Shown: piece by piece, positions 1 to 7,634 of the stretch
Numbering within the stretch: the first letter of the stretch is position 1
Layout of the letters: every line of letters begins with the position of its first letter
Source of the DNA: a bacterium
Lineage (GTDB): Bacteria; T1Sed10-126
DNA length: 18,804 nt
Assembly: GCA_003557545.1 (NCBI GenBank)
Contig: PWOD01000186.1
Location: 1-18,804, forward strand
Reading direction: 5' to 3'
The notes under the pieces: generated by a model
What the model was told of the DNA's origin: nothing
The model's database searches: none
Seen by the model: the letters and a program-made list of their open reading frames with translations, nothing else
Made by a program: the position numbers and the translations under genes

Positions 1-932
1 AGTCCTCCAATATATTGTTTAAGCCATTCTACCGGTGGGAATGGTGTGCCCCCCCCTCCTAGCTGGTGGCTGATAAAACCACTAAAACAGGGAAGCTCTT
101 TTGCCCAATCGTAATATTCCGGCCGGGCACAGAGGTTTGCAGCCAGTCTTCCTGTCGGATTGATTCCTTCCAGGTATCGACAGTTGATTTTTTGGGGATC
201 AGTACTAATAATCATATCCGGTTTAATTCCTGCATCAACCATCGTTTTTAAGGCAGTATCAACCACCAGCAGCAGGAATCGCTCCTGATAGGTAAAAATC
301 CAATCGAGTGAGTTGGCAAGACCAGGTCCCGCAGCAGCTATCAGAAGCGGCCGGTTATTCCAATAATTCTTCAGTGAATTAAGGCTGTAACAGGACTCTA
401 TCCTTGGGATGTTACCGATTAAGTTTTCAAACCACAGCCAGTAAAACTCTCGCCGGGTCTGTCTTTCACGGAGAACTTTTCTTAATGAGATTCCTATCTC
501 TCTCTTTACTTTTTCTAACTCTCCGGGGAATAGCTGTTGATAGCTGGGATGGACCAGTATAAGGCTATTTTGTACCTGGCTGTTTTTAACATCTCGAAGC
601 TGTTGTTCTAAATCCTCTTGCAGATTTAAAAAAACTGTTTGATTATTTTGGTGCAGTTGATACGCCGGACAGTCGTGCGGTGGTGAAAATCTTGGAAGAG
701 GTTCTAAAACCAACAGTTCAAACCCCTGATTAATCAGTTTTTTTGAATAATAACCAAGCCCTCCACCCAGTAGAATAAGACGCTTGTTATTAACCGCTGA
801 GCGGATTTTTTTAAACCAGCACTCGGCCTCATCAGTTGGAGAGTAACGGCTGTGGAGGGTATGTTTTTTACCAGCTTTATCTACTTCCATGTAATATCCG
901 GTTTTTCGTGCTGGTTTGAAGTTGATTTTCAA
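1..932 (-). CDS. Maf/DUF115-type motility accessory (flagellin glycosylation) protein, N-terminal part
   Basis: Partial gene read on the minus strand: 310 residues from a TTG start at 932, with the C-terminus beyond the left edge. The start follows AGGAGGT (938-944) with 5 nt between. The frame is open throughout. An N-terminal glycine-rich turn (LLGGGLGYY, about 54-62) suggests a Rossmann-like fold. The diagnostic part is AAAGPGL (199-205) followed by VVDTALKTMVDAGIKPD (223-239) and a STDPQ motif (243-247), the signature of the DUF115/MptE-like domain of Maf proteins. Maf proteins act in the cytoplasm and are implicated in loading nonulosonic (sialic-acid-like) sugars onto flagellin; that role is family knowledge. 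No flagellar gene is visible in the window, so the context probably lies to the left. A run of eight G (minus strand) lies inside the gene near residues 292-295. Confidence 0.8.
   Translation of the reverse strand, partial: MKINFKPARKTGYYMEVDKAGKKHTLHSRYSPTDEAECWFKKIRSAVNNKRLILLGGGLGYYSKKLINQGFELLVLEPLPRFSPPHDCPAYQLHQNNQTVFLNLQEDLEQQLRDVKNSQVQNSLILVHPSYQQLFPGELEKVKREIGISLRKVLRERQTRREFYWLWFENLIGNIPRIESCYSLNSLKNYWNNRPLLIAAAGPGLANSLDWIFTYQERFLLLVVDTALKTMVDAGIKPDMIISTDPQKINCRYLEGINPTGRLAANLCARPEYYDWAKELPCFSGFISHQLGGGGTPFPPVEWLKQYIGG
49..56. repeat. Homopolymer C8 (G8 in the maf coding strand)
   Basis: Eight consecutive C on the plus strand lie inside the Maf/DUF115 gene and encode part of a Gly-Gly-Gly-Gly stretch. 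Reading through in the observed phase keeps the frame open to the window edge, so the gene is ON as sequenced. Tracts of this length are known slippage sites in maf genes of Campylobacter. Whether this one varies is unknown. Confidence 0.6.
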
Positions 933-949
933 GTTATACCTCCTGATCC

Positions 950-996
950 AGATGGTTGAGCTGGTCGTTTAATTGTTATAAAATAACTGACCATCT
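950..996 (-). promoter_or_regulatory. Structured leader (nested inverted repeats) upstream of the maf-type gene
   Basis: AGATGGT (950-956) and ACCATCT (990-996) form a perfect 7-bp inverted repeat. It encloses GTTAT-AAA-ATAAC (975-987), itself a perfect 5-bp hairpin. A competing pairing, TGGTC (962-966) with GACCA (989-993), is also possible. On the minus strand the outer stem ends 5 nt before the AGGAGGT site of the maf-type gene, so folding could affect ribosome access. A TTGACA hexamer (minus strand, 1056-1051) lies upstream, but I find only a poor -10 partner. The repeat is seen directly; function is inferred. Confidence 0.35.
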
Positions 997-1069
997 CGGT
1001 TGTTTAGTGATTTGAGTTATTTTACTGAACTGTTAGATATTGTTGAACGAATGTCAATAATTTTATCAT

Positions 1070-1083
1070 AACAAAATTTTGTT
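1070..1083. repeat. 14-bp perfect palindrome AACAAAATTTTGTT in the divergent intergenic region
   Basis: A perfect AT-rich palindrome sits 13 nt upstream of the -35 hexamer of the oxidoreductase promoter, between the two divergently transcribed genes. It could be a regulator binding site. In sequence this AT-rich, a chance palindrome is also plausible. Confidence 0.3.
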
Positions 1084-1096
1084 CTTTGATTGAGGG

Positions 1097-1125
1097 TTGA
1101 CCATCAACGGTATTTTTGAGATAAT
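1097..1125 (+). promoter_or_regulatory. Sigma70-type promoter for the 2-oxoacid oxidoreductase operon
   Basis: TTGACC (1097-1102) and GATAAT (1120-1125) are separated by 17 bp, the optimal spacing, with one or two mismatches per hexamer. Transcription would start near 1132 and give a leader of about 50 nt carrying the GGGAGG ribosome binding site (1171-1176). Confidence 0.65.
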
Positions 1126-1185
1126 TTTCTATCTTTCTGTGAGTAGGATACAAAAAATTTTACGCATGCTGGGAGGCTTTTGGTC

Positions 1186-2133
1186 GTGAAATATAACTTA
1201 CCATATCAGGATAAATATGGGTTTTGTAATATATTAATGTCTGCTATCGGTGGTGATGGTGCCAATACTGTCGGAAAGATGGTGTTTGAACTGGGGGTTC
1301 ATCAGTTCAATCTTGATGGTGGTTATGATGCCAAATACGGCTCAGAAAAAACCGGCACTCCAACATCAGTTTCGATTCGTCTCTGCCCCGACTGTACCAA
1401 CATCCGTTTTAGCGGGCCAACGCTTTTCCCCCAGATTCTTATTGGGTTTCATCCCCGGGTTTTAATTAAACAGAATTTCCATAAAAACCTTCCGGAAGAT
1501 GCTACGGTGGCCCTTAACACTACGATGACTCCGGCAGAGGTTCGTGAGGAGTTACAGCTATATGGTGGACGTGTTATAACTCTTGATGCTAAGAAAATAG
1601 TTGAAGAGACCGGTTCCCGGCTGAATATGCCGATGCTCTGGGTTCTGGTCAAAGTTCTGGATTTCCCCTTTGATGAGGTTGAGGCCGCGGTTGCTAAAAA
1701 GTGGCCGGCTTTTAAAGAAACTAATCTTTCCGCTTTCCATCAGGCTGAGGAGATATTTCAGGATGAGTATTTTGAACCGGATGAAAAATTTAAGCAGGCT
1801 CCTGAAAAAGCATCCGGACCTTCACAGATTGGCTATGAAAATATGCCTTATGGTGCCAGCTTACCGGCAAAATATTTTCTCTCAGATCCACATCCGGAAA
1901 GGACCGAGGCACTGGGTTCTACGCCACAGTTTGACCCGGATATCTGTATTCACTGTGCAAACTGTGATCTTATCTGTCCCGATCCAGGAGCTATTGTTTT
2001 TGATGAACAAAAGATGCAGGGGATTAATTCTACATACTGCAAACGCTGTATGCGTTGTGTTACAGTCTGTCCCCAGACTAAAAAAGGGAAGGCTTTGACA
2101 ATGCCTTCCAAAACCAAAGAGGAGGCAAAATAA
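1186..2133 (+). CDS. 2-oxoacid:ferredoxin oxidoreductase, fused gamma-delta subunit
   Basis: A 315-residue protein with two parts. Residues 10-180 match the gamma (POR/KOR catalytic gamma) domain: a glycine-rich AIGGDGANTVG loop (20-30) followed by the GGYDAKYGSEKTG segment (45-57). Residues 248-300 form a bacterial-type 2[4Fe-4S] ferredoxin (delta) domain, with ligands C254, C257, C260, C264 and C285, C288, C291, C295. It would carry electrons from the thiamine-diphosphate site in the partner subunit to external ferredoxin in the cytoplasm. GTG at 1186 is preferred because it lies 9 nt after GGGAGG; an upstream in-frame TTG at 1180 is only 3 nt from that site. The stop overlaps the next start (TAATG), indicating translational coupling. 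The substrate (pyruvate, branched-chain or aryl 2-oxoacid) cannot be assigned. Confidence 0.88.
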   Translation: MKYNLPYQDKYGFCNILMSAIGGDGANTVGKMVFELGVHQFNLDGGYDAKYGSEKTGTPTSVSIRLCPDCTNIRFSGPTLFPQILIGFHPRVLIKQNFHKNLPEDATVALNTTMTPAEVREELQLYGGRVITLDAKKIVEETGSRLNMPMLWVLVKVLDFPFDEVEAAVAKKWPAFKETNLSAFHQAEEIFQDEYFEPDEKFKQAPEKASGPSQIGYENMPYGASLPAKYFLSDPHPERTEALGSTPQFDPDICIHCANCDLICPDPGAIVFDEQKMQGINSTYCKRCMRCVTVCPQTKKGKALTMPSKTKEEAK

Positions 2134-4397
2134 TGGGTTCAAAGGAAAAACAGACCGAGTTGGAGGAGGGGGCTGCTGCGGTAGCCCAAAAGATTGAGGT
2201 TGTTAATGGTAATGATGCGGTGGCTCGCGCCATTGTACATGTCGGATATGATGGTGAGGGTTATTATCCGATTACACCCTCCAGTGATGTGGGTCATGAG
2301 GTTGATCGGTTATTTGCTGAGGGTGAGACTGATGTTCGGATAGTCAGGGCCACCAGCGAACTGGCCGCCATCAGTGTGGCAGCAGGAATGTCTCTGGCCG
2401 GAGGTAGGGTTGTAGATGTGACATCGGCTAACGGGCTGCTGCTGAAAGCTGAGGAGATGCCGGTTATTAGTGGGCTTGGTCTGCCCGTAGTTATGAATCT
2501 GGCCACCCGTGATGTCTCAGCTCCACTTAATATAAAAAATGGTCATAGTGATCTGGCAGCTGCACTCGGATATGGATGGATGATCTTGCTGGCCCCTAAT
2601 GTTCAGGCGGCCTATGATATGAATATTATCGCTCCCCGGCTGGCGGAAGCGGTTAATTTACCTGTTCTTGTCGCTTATGATGGTTTTCATACCTCTCATG
2701 GAACCCGAAAAATTAGAGTTTTTGAAAATCGTGATGATGTGCGTAAATTTGTTGGGGAGCCTCCCGAAAGACCAACCTTTTTAGATGTTGATGATCCTCG
2801 CACCTTTGGACCCTATATGAATGATGATCTGATCAACACTAAAGTTGTTATTGAAAAAAAGATGGAACGGGCTGCCGACCTGCTTCCGCAGTTCTTTGCA
2901 GAGTTTGCTGAGTTGACCGGCCGTCAGTATTCTGAAGTTCTTTCTTATGGCGACGATCAGGCAACCGCTGGTATGATTGCCCTGAATACTGCTGGAGAAA
3001 CAACCAGAGTTGCCGTTGATGATCTGGCCCAGGAAAATATCCAGACTCGGTTGATTGAACCGTTGGTACTTAGACCTTTCCCCGGAAAACAGCTTTTAGA
3101 GGTTGTTTCTGGCCTTGATACCCTGGTCTGCGCTGAAAGGGTATCTCAATATGGAGCTGGCAACTATCTGGCCAATGAGCTGGGAGCGCTGCTTCAACAG
3201 CATGGTATCAACAGTACTATACTTGAGCGGACCTATGGTATTGGTGGGCTCAGGTTCGATGTGGATGATGCAAAAAACCTTCTGAAACTGGCCGTTGATT
3301 ATCCTGACCTGTCTGAAGATCAAAAGAAACGTAAGGATTATTATGGCGCCTGGCCCGGCGATGTCGATGCTGAACTGGAAGAAAAAATGCAGCCGCTGTC
3401 GGCGGAGGATACTATTTTCACTCTTGACGCTGATGATGATAAGGCCCGCAGCCGGGTAAATACTCGTCAGTTAACTGAAATGCCCTCCCGAATCGGTCCC
3501 CATTCGGCCTGTCCGGGTTGTGGTATTTTTGCTAATCTGGATACCTTTCTGCGGGGTATTGAGGGTCACGTGGCAGTTCTTTTTAATACCGGTTGTGGTA
3601 TGGTGGTTACTACCGCATTTCCGGAAACATCTTTTAAAATTCCTTATTTTCATAATCTTTTCCATAATGCGTCCAGTACCGCAACTGGAATTACTGAGAT
3701 TTATCAGCGGTTCAGGGAGCAGAATAAAATCGATGAGGAGATAACTTTTATTGTTGTTTCCGGTGATGGTGGTAATGATATCGGTATGGATCAGGTTATC
3801 GGCTGTGCCCTGCGTAATGATCCTTTTATTCTTCTGGAATATGACAACAAGGGTTACATGAATACTGGGAATCAGGTCTGTTATACCGGTTATGAGGGTC
3901 AGTATAATACTAATGCAAATGTTGGTCCCGAACAGATTGGTAAACCTCACGCCCATAAAGATATTGTGGAGATCTTGCGGGGAACTTATGCGCCCTATCT
4001 TTTCCAGGCTGCTGATGTTGAACAGCGTGATATGATCGCCAAAGCCCGGAAAGCACAGGATGTCGTTCGCTCGGGTGGATTTGCCTTTGGAAAGCTTTTT
4101 TCTGTCTGCCCGCTTAACTGGGGCCTGGCTTCCCATAAGGGACCAGAAGCGGTTAGCAAAGCAATTCAGAGCTGTGTCTTCCCGCTTTATGAGATTGAAA
4201 ATGGTAAGACAGTTTTGAACAAGAATCCCGAAAAACGGGATAGTAAGATACCGGTTTCTGAGTTTCTGGCCTCCATGGGTAAGGCTTTTGCACATCTTAA
4301 TCTCGAGGACAATCCCGAGCTTGTGGATAAGATTCAGGGGGATGTTGATTATCGCTGGGAGCGACTTAAAGCTCTGGCGGATCATGATCTTCTTTGA
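2133..4397 (+). CDS. 2-oxoacid:ferredoxin oxidoreductase, fused alpha-beta subunit
   Basis: A 754-residue fusion. Residues about 22-380 are the alpha (pyrimidine-binding) region with YPITPSSD (45-52) and the adjoining transketolase-C-like domain II. A charged linker of about 65 residues leads to the beta region (448-754). Beta carries the thiamine-diphosphate/Mg motif GDGGNDIG (544-551) with the downstream NKGYMNTGN, and cysteines C460, C463, C488 and C659 placed like the ligands of the proximal [4Fe-4S] cluster of pyruvate ferredoxin oxidoreductases. With the gamma-delta protein it makes all four classical subunits from two genes, catalysing CoA-dependent oxidative decarboxylation of a 2-oxoacid with ferredoxin as acceptor, or the reverse. 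Its start overlaps the previous stop by one base. An extra cysteine (C583) follows the NTGNQ motif. Substrate is not determinable. Confidence 0.88.
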   Translation: MGSKEKQTELEEGAAAVAQKIEVVNGNDAVARAIVHVGYDGEGYYPITPSSDVGHEVDRLFAEGETDVRIVRATSELAAISVAAGMSLAGGRVVDVTSANGLLLKAEEMPVISGLGLPVVMNLATRDVSAPLNIKNGHSDLAAALGYGWMILLAPNVQAAYDMNIIAPRLAEAVNLPVLVAYDGFHTSHGTRKIRVFENRDDVRKFVGEPPERPTFLDVDDPRTFGPYMNDDLINTKVVIEKKMERAADLLPQFFAEFAELTGRQYSEVLSYGDDQATAGMIALNTAGETTRVAVDDLAQENIQTRLIEPLVLRPFPGKQLLEVVSGLDTLVCAERVSQYGAGNYLANELGALLQQHGINSTILERTYGIGGLRFDVDDAKNLLKLAVDYPDLSEDQKKRKDYYGAWPGDVDAELEEKMQPLSAEDTIFTLDADDDKARSRVNTRQLTEMPSRIGPHSACPGCGIFANLDTFLRGIEGHVAVLFNTGCGMVVTTAFPETSFKIPYFHNLFHNASSTATGITEIYQRFREQNKIDEEITFIVVSGDGGNDIGMDQVIGCALRNDPFILLEYDNKGYMNTGNQVCYTGYEGQYNTNANVGPEQIGKPHAHKDIVEILRGTYAPYLFQAADVEQRDMIAKARKAQDVVRSGGFAFGKLFSVCPLNWGLASHKGPEAVSKAIQSCVFPLYEIENGKTVLNKNPEKRDSKIPVSEFLASMGKAFAHLNLEDNPELVDKIQGDVDYRWERLKALADHDLL

Positions 4398-4454
4398 CCT
4401 GCATAGAGCAGTCGTTTGCTGCTCCGGCTAAAATAGCGGCCCTCTACCTCTGAC

Positions 4455-4478
4455 TGCTGTTTGACAGTACTCTTTTTT
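4455..4478 (+). terminator. Probable intrinsic terminator after the oxidoreductase operon
   Basis: TGCTGT and ACAGTA pair (6 bp, one G-T) across a TTG loop, followed after CTC by six T. The stem is short, so this is only a moderate candidate. It sits between the operon end and the ArsR promoter, where a terminator is expected. Confidence 0.4.
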
Positions 4479-4507
4479 AAGATTCAGATAAGCTATCCTT
4501 TTTTGTC

Positions 4508-4536
4508 TTGACTGCATAACGATATGGTTATATAAT
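4508..4536 (+). promoter_or_regulatory. Near-consensus sigma70 promoter of the arsR-trx-MMPL operon
   Basis: TTGACT (4508-4513) and a perfect TATAAT (4531-4536) are separated by exactly 17 bp. This is the strongest promoter in the window. A strong core promoter with an operator in the spacer is typical of an operon kept off by a repressor. Transcription would start near 4543, giving a short leader to the ArsR start. Confidence 0.8.
4516..4531. promoter_or_regulatory. Candidate ArsR operator: ATAAC-N6-GTTAT
   Basis: A perfect 5-bp inverted repeat with a 6-bp centre fills the promoter spacer and overlaps the first base of the -10 box. ArsR/SmtB dimers commonly bind AT-rich imperfect palindromes of this sort and autoregulate. 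The arsR-type gene starts about 30 bp downstream, so autorepression is the simplest reading. Position and symmetry are seen; binding is inferred. Confidence 0.5.
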
Positions 4537-4560
4537 TATGAAGTTTTAGAGATTCCAGCT

Positions 4561-4938
4561 ATGGTGGAGATGATCGATTTGGTTCAACCTTTAGATAATT
4601 CGGATGATGTCTGTCATAAGATTTCCGACCTTTTTCGGGCGTTAAGTCATCCTATCAGAATAAAAATAGTTCGTGAACTTAATAGAACCCCGAGTAATGT
4701 CAGTTCTCTACGTGATATTCTGGGCAGCAGTCAGGCTAATATTTCTAAACATCTCAACGTTCTTCTGGAGAGCTCATTGGTTGAACGGAAGCGTGAAGGG
4801 GTAGAAAATATTTACCGGCTGGTTAATTCCCAGGTACTTGAACTCTGTTGTTGTGCCCTGCGCTGTATAAAACATCAACTTCAGATTGAAATTAATCTTT
4901 TGGAATGTCTTGATACGGCTGAATCTCAGTTTGACTAA
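4561..4938 (+). CDS. ArsR/SmtB-family transcriptional regulator, cysteine-rich
   Basis: A 125-residue winged-helix protein with the ArsR hallmarks FRALSHPIRIKIVREL (25-40) and the recognition-helix segment SSQANISKHLNVL (56-68). The classical metal motif ELCVCDL is absent from alpha3. Instead there is one N-terminal cysteine (C18) and a cluster in the C-terminal alpha5 helix (C96, C97, C98, C102), plus C116. One alpha-helical Cys near the N-terminus paired with Cys in alpha5 resembles persulfide/redox sensors such as SqrR and BigR; alpha5-type metal or metalloid sites are the alternative. It is the first gene of the operon, with thioredoxin 22 nt downstream. ATG at 4561 has a weak ribosome site. 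An in-frame TTG at 4579 lies 9 nt after GGTGGAG (4563-4569) and may be the true start, removing six residues. Confidence 0.85.
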   Translation: MVEMIDLVQPLDNSDDVCHKISDLFRALSHPIRIKIVRELNRTPSNVSSLRDILGSSQANISKHLNVLLESSLVERKREGVENIYRLVNSQVLELCCCALRCIKHQLQIEINLLECLDTAESQFD

Positions 4939-4960
4939 TCTAATTATGGAGTGATTGCTG

Positions 4961-5269
4961 ATGACGCAAAATTTAACTTCTGACCAGTTTCAAAACAAGG
5001 TGATTGAGGCCTCTAATGAGGAAAAAATCGTGGTTGATTTCTGGGCTCCCTGGTGTGCACCCTGTCAGATGCTGGCTCCTACTCTTGAGCAGGTCTGTCA
5101 GGAGTCCGGGGTGAAGCTTTACAAGGTAAATGTTGACCAGGCTCCGGAACTGGCTCAAACCTATGGTGTTCGTGGTATACCAGCAGTTAAGTTGTTTCAC
5201 AAGGAACAGATTATCAATCAGTTTACCGGAGTTCAACCGGCCACTAAAATTAAGCAGTTTTTACAGTGA
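4961..5269 (+). CDS. trxA: Thioredoxin
   Basis: A 102-residue single-domain cytoplasmic thioredoxin with no signal peptide. The active site is WCAPC (31-35) in the context VDFWAPWCAPCQ, with the cis-proline at P74 (RGIPAV). It would reduce disulfides or persulfides. The usual WCGPC is replaced by WCAPC, a known natural variant. ATG at 4961 lies 7 nt after GGAGTG; the upstream in-frame TTG at 4955 is too close to that site. Its place between a Cys-rich ArsR regulator and a transporter suggests it serves that operon, for example by resetting the regulator or delivering thiols, rather than being the housekeeping thioredoxin. That role is inferred. Confidence 0.9.
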   Translation: MTQNLTSDQFQNKVIEASNEEKIVVDFWAPWCAPCQMLAPTLEQVCQESGVKLYKVNVDQAPELAQTYGVRGIPAVKLFHKEQIINQFTGVQPATKIKQFLQ

Positions 5270-5303
5270 TTTTTCAGTTGATTAGCGGAGAGGAGTTTTT
5301 TAA

Positions 5304-7634
5304 ATGAAACAGAGTTGGAAAAGTTGGTTACCCCGTTTTTCCTGGGATCATCCCTACGTACTATTTACAGTTGTTTTATTATTAACAGTTCTGGCAGCTT
5401 TCCAATTTCCTAATATTGAGATTAATACTGATCCGGAGGATATGTTATCAACTGATCATCCGGCCCGGGTGGAGGACCGGGAGATAAGTGATGAGTTTTA
5501 TATTCATGATATGGTAGCTGTTGCCCTTGCTCTTCCAGAGGATCAGTCTGACCTGAATGTAGAACGGTTTCGGCTGATTTATGATCTTATTCGGGAAATC
5601 GAGCGGCAACCCGGTGTTATCAGTCAGGATATTATCAGTTTTTATACCAGTGATGATATTGAGGGGTTTCCCGGTGGAATTGAGGTCGAACGGTTTCTTC
5701 GGAGCCCACCTGCCAGTTCTCAGCAAGTAGAGCGGCTGCTTGACAGAGTTGAACAACATCCAATTTTAGAGGGTATGATTGTTAATCGGGAAACCGGCGG
5801 AATTGCCCTTTTCATACCACTTCGTGACAAACAATATAGTTACCCGCTCAGTCAGGCGGTTCTACAGTTCTGGGATCAGCAACCTTCTGATATCGGCCAG
5901 CTGCACATTGCCGGTCTGCCGGTTGCGGAGGAGACTTTTGGGGTCCAGATGTTCTATCAGATGGCGACGACAGCTCCATTGGCTTTTCTTATTATCGGTC
6001 TGCTTATGTTGCTGTTCTTTCGCAGTTTTAGTCTGGTTACCTGGGCGCTGTTACAGGCGGCGGTGGTGGTTGTCTGGATAATGGGGGCCCTGATTGGTCT
6101 TGGCTATACGGTCCATATAATGAGTTCTATGATTCCGATTTTTCTTCTACCAGTAGCGGTTGTTGATAGTATTCACATACTGAGTGATTTCACTGACAGG
6201 ACTGCTCCCGACAGATCGCCGCGTGATACGATGGCAGAAGTTTATGAGGATATCTTTTATCCAATTCTCTTTACATCCCTGACTTCAGCCGCCGGCTTTT
6301 TTTCCCTCGCCACTACGGGGATTCCACCTGTACAGGTCTTTGGGGTGGCGGTGGGGATCGGTATTCTGGTAGCCTTTTTTACCACCCTTACAGTTCTCCC
6401 GGCCGGAGCCCGGCTCTGGACACCTGATCCCCGGACCAGGGGAGATAAATCATTTGTTGCTAAACTGGTTAGTTGTTGTGATGATTGTTCCTGTGTTGCT
6501 CGGCAGCACCCCTATCTGGTTGTTATAGTAGGTCTTTTATTACTGCTCTTCGGTCTGGCCGGAATGACCCGGATAACTGTTAACGATAATCCTACTCGCT
6601 GGTTTATGGCCGGTCATCCGATTCGTGAGGCAGATAGTTTTATTAACCAAAATTTTGCCGGTTCCTATCCTGCTTACATGGTTCTGGAGCACCAGGAAAA
6701 TTGGTATGATCCTGACCAGCTGGCCCGGTTGGATCGGCTGGCGGCGCGTCTGGAACAGCATCCAGGAGTGGGGAAGGTTACCTCTGTAACCGATCTTGTT
6801 CAAAAAATTCACCTGGAACTGCACGGTGGAGAACCTCCATCTCAGCTGCCAGCAACTTCAGCCGCTGTTCAGCAGTATCTGTTTCTTTTTGAAAACAGTG
6901 GTAATCCTCAGGACCTGTTTCGATTAATAACTTTTGATGGGACCCGCATAAATATCTGGTTTAATCTTCTCAGCGGGGATAATCAGGTAATGGCTGATGT
7001 TAAGCAGACCAGCAATCAGCTGGTTTCTCAAGCCGGGTTCGATCTTTCAGAAAATAATCCTGAACCGGAGTGGGCCGGAATAACAGTGGTAAACTTAATC
7101 TGGCAAAACGTCATGGTTAGAGGAATGGCCTGGGCACTTCTTAGCAGTTATATTGTAGTTTTTCTGATGATGATAATACTTTACCGCAGTTTGCGCTGGG
7201 CCATCTTGTCCCTTGTGCCACTTACTTTTACTCTGGTTCTGGTCTACGGGCTGGTGGGCTGGGTAGGTAAGGATTATGATATGCCAGTCGCGGTTCTTTC
7301 GGCCTTGAGTATCGGTATTGCCGTTGATTTTGCGATCCATTTTATTCAACGAGGCCGCCAGCTTGTCGAACAGACCGGCTCCTGGGAGCTGGCCCGGGAA
7401 AAAATATCCGGCGAACCTGCCCGGGCTATTGTGCGTAATGGAATCGTCATTGCAGTTGGTTTTTCACCCCTTTTACTGGCACCTCTGGTACCCTATGTTA
7501 CTGTGGGAGTTTTTATGATTTTAATTATGTCTTTTGCCGGATTTTCAACCCTTTTGGGACTGTTTGCAATCTTTCAGATAACTCATGCTTATTTACCATT
7601 TAAATTTCAGGAGGTAGTATCCGATGACAGTTAA
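5304..7634 (+). CDS. MMPL/RND-family transporter (HAE3-like), inner membrane
   Basis: A 776-residue protein made of two homologous halves, as in the RND superfamily. Helix 1 (about 18-34) is followed by a large extracytoplasmic loop (35-220) and a five-helix bundle (222-370). Helix 7 (403-420) is followed by a second loop (422-600) and another bundle (608-762). Each half has an intramembrane aspartate in the proton-relay position: D288 (VAVVDSIHIL) and D675 (GIAVDFAIHF). The family uses proton motive force to move lipids or hydrophobic compounds out of the inner membrane. Odd: the cytoplasmic segment just before helix 7 holds four cysteines in seven residues (C391, C392, C395, C397; SCCDDCSC). 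The start lies 8 nt after AGGAG, and the 3' end overlaps the next gene by 11 nt. The LolA-like and beta-barrel partners follow in the same operon. Confidence 0.88.
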   Translation: MKQSWKSWLPRFSWDHPYVLFTVVLLLTVLAAFQFPNIEINTDPEDMLSTDHPARVEDREISDEFYIHDMVAVALALPEDQSDLNVERFRLIYDLIREIERQPGVISQDIISFYTSDDIEGFPGGIEVERFLRSPPASSQQVERLLDRVEQHPILEGMIVNRETGGIALFIPLRDKQYSYPLSQAVLQFWDQQPSDIGQLHIAGLPVAEETFGVQMFYQMATTAPLAFLIIGLLMLLFFRSFSLVTWALLQAAVVVVWIMGALIGLGYTVHIMSSMIPIFLLPVAVVDSIHILSDFTDRTAPDRSPRDTMAEVYEDIFYPILFTSLTSAAGFFSLATTGIPPVQVFGVAVGIGILVAFFTTLTVLPAGARLWTPDPRTRGDKSFVAKLVSCCDDCSCVARQHPYLVVIVGLLLLLFGLAGMTRITVNDNPTRWFMAGHPIREADSFINQNFAGSYPAYMVLEHQENWYDPDQLARLDRLAARLEQHPGVGKVTSVTDLVQKIHLELHGGEPPSQLPATSAAVQQYLFLFENSGNPQDLFRLITFDGTRINIWFNLLSGDNQVMADVKQTSNQLVSQAGFDLSENNPEPEWAGITVVNLIWQNVMVRGMAWALLSSYIVVFLMMIILYRSLRWAILSLVPLTFTLVLVYGLVGWVGKDYDMPVAVLSALSIGIAVDFAIHFIQRGRQLVEQTGSWELAREKISGEPARAIVRNGIVIAVGFSPLLLAPLVPYVTVGVFMILIMSFAGFSTLLGLFAIFQITHAYLPFKFQEVVSDDS

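Noticed and set aside
975-987. GTTAT-AAA-ATAAC as a second ArsR operator
   Set aside because: The half-sites are in the opposite order and the spacing differs from the candidate operator at 4516-4531. It is better read as part of the maf-type leader hairpin.
3471-4385. A 304-codon open frame on the minus strand
   Set aside because: It lies entirely antisense to the beta domain of the oxidoreductase, which has clear catalytic motifs in the other strand. The antisense frame shows no recognisable domain.
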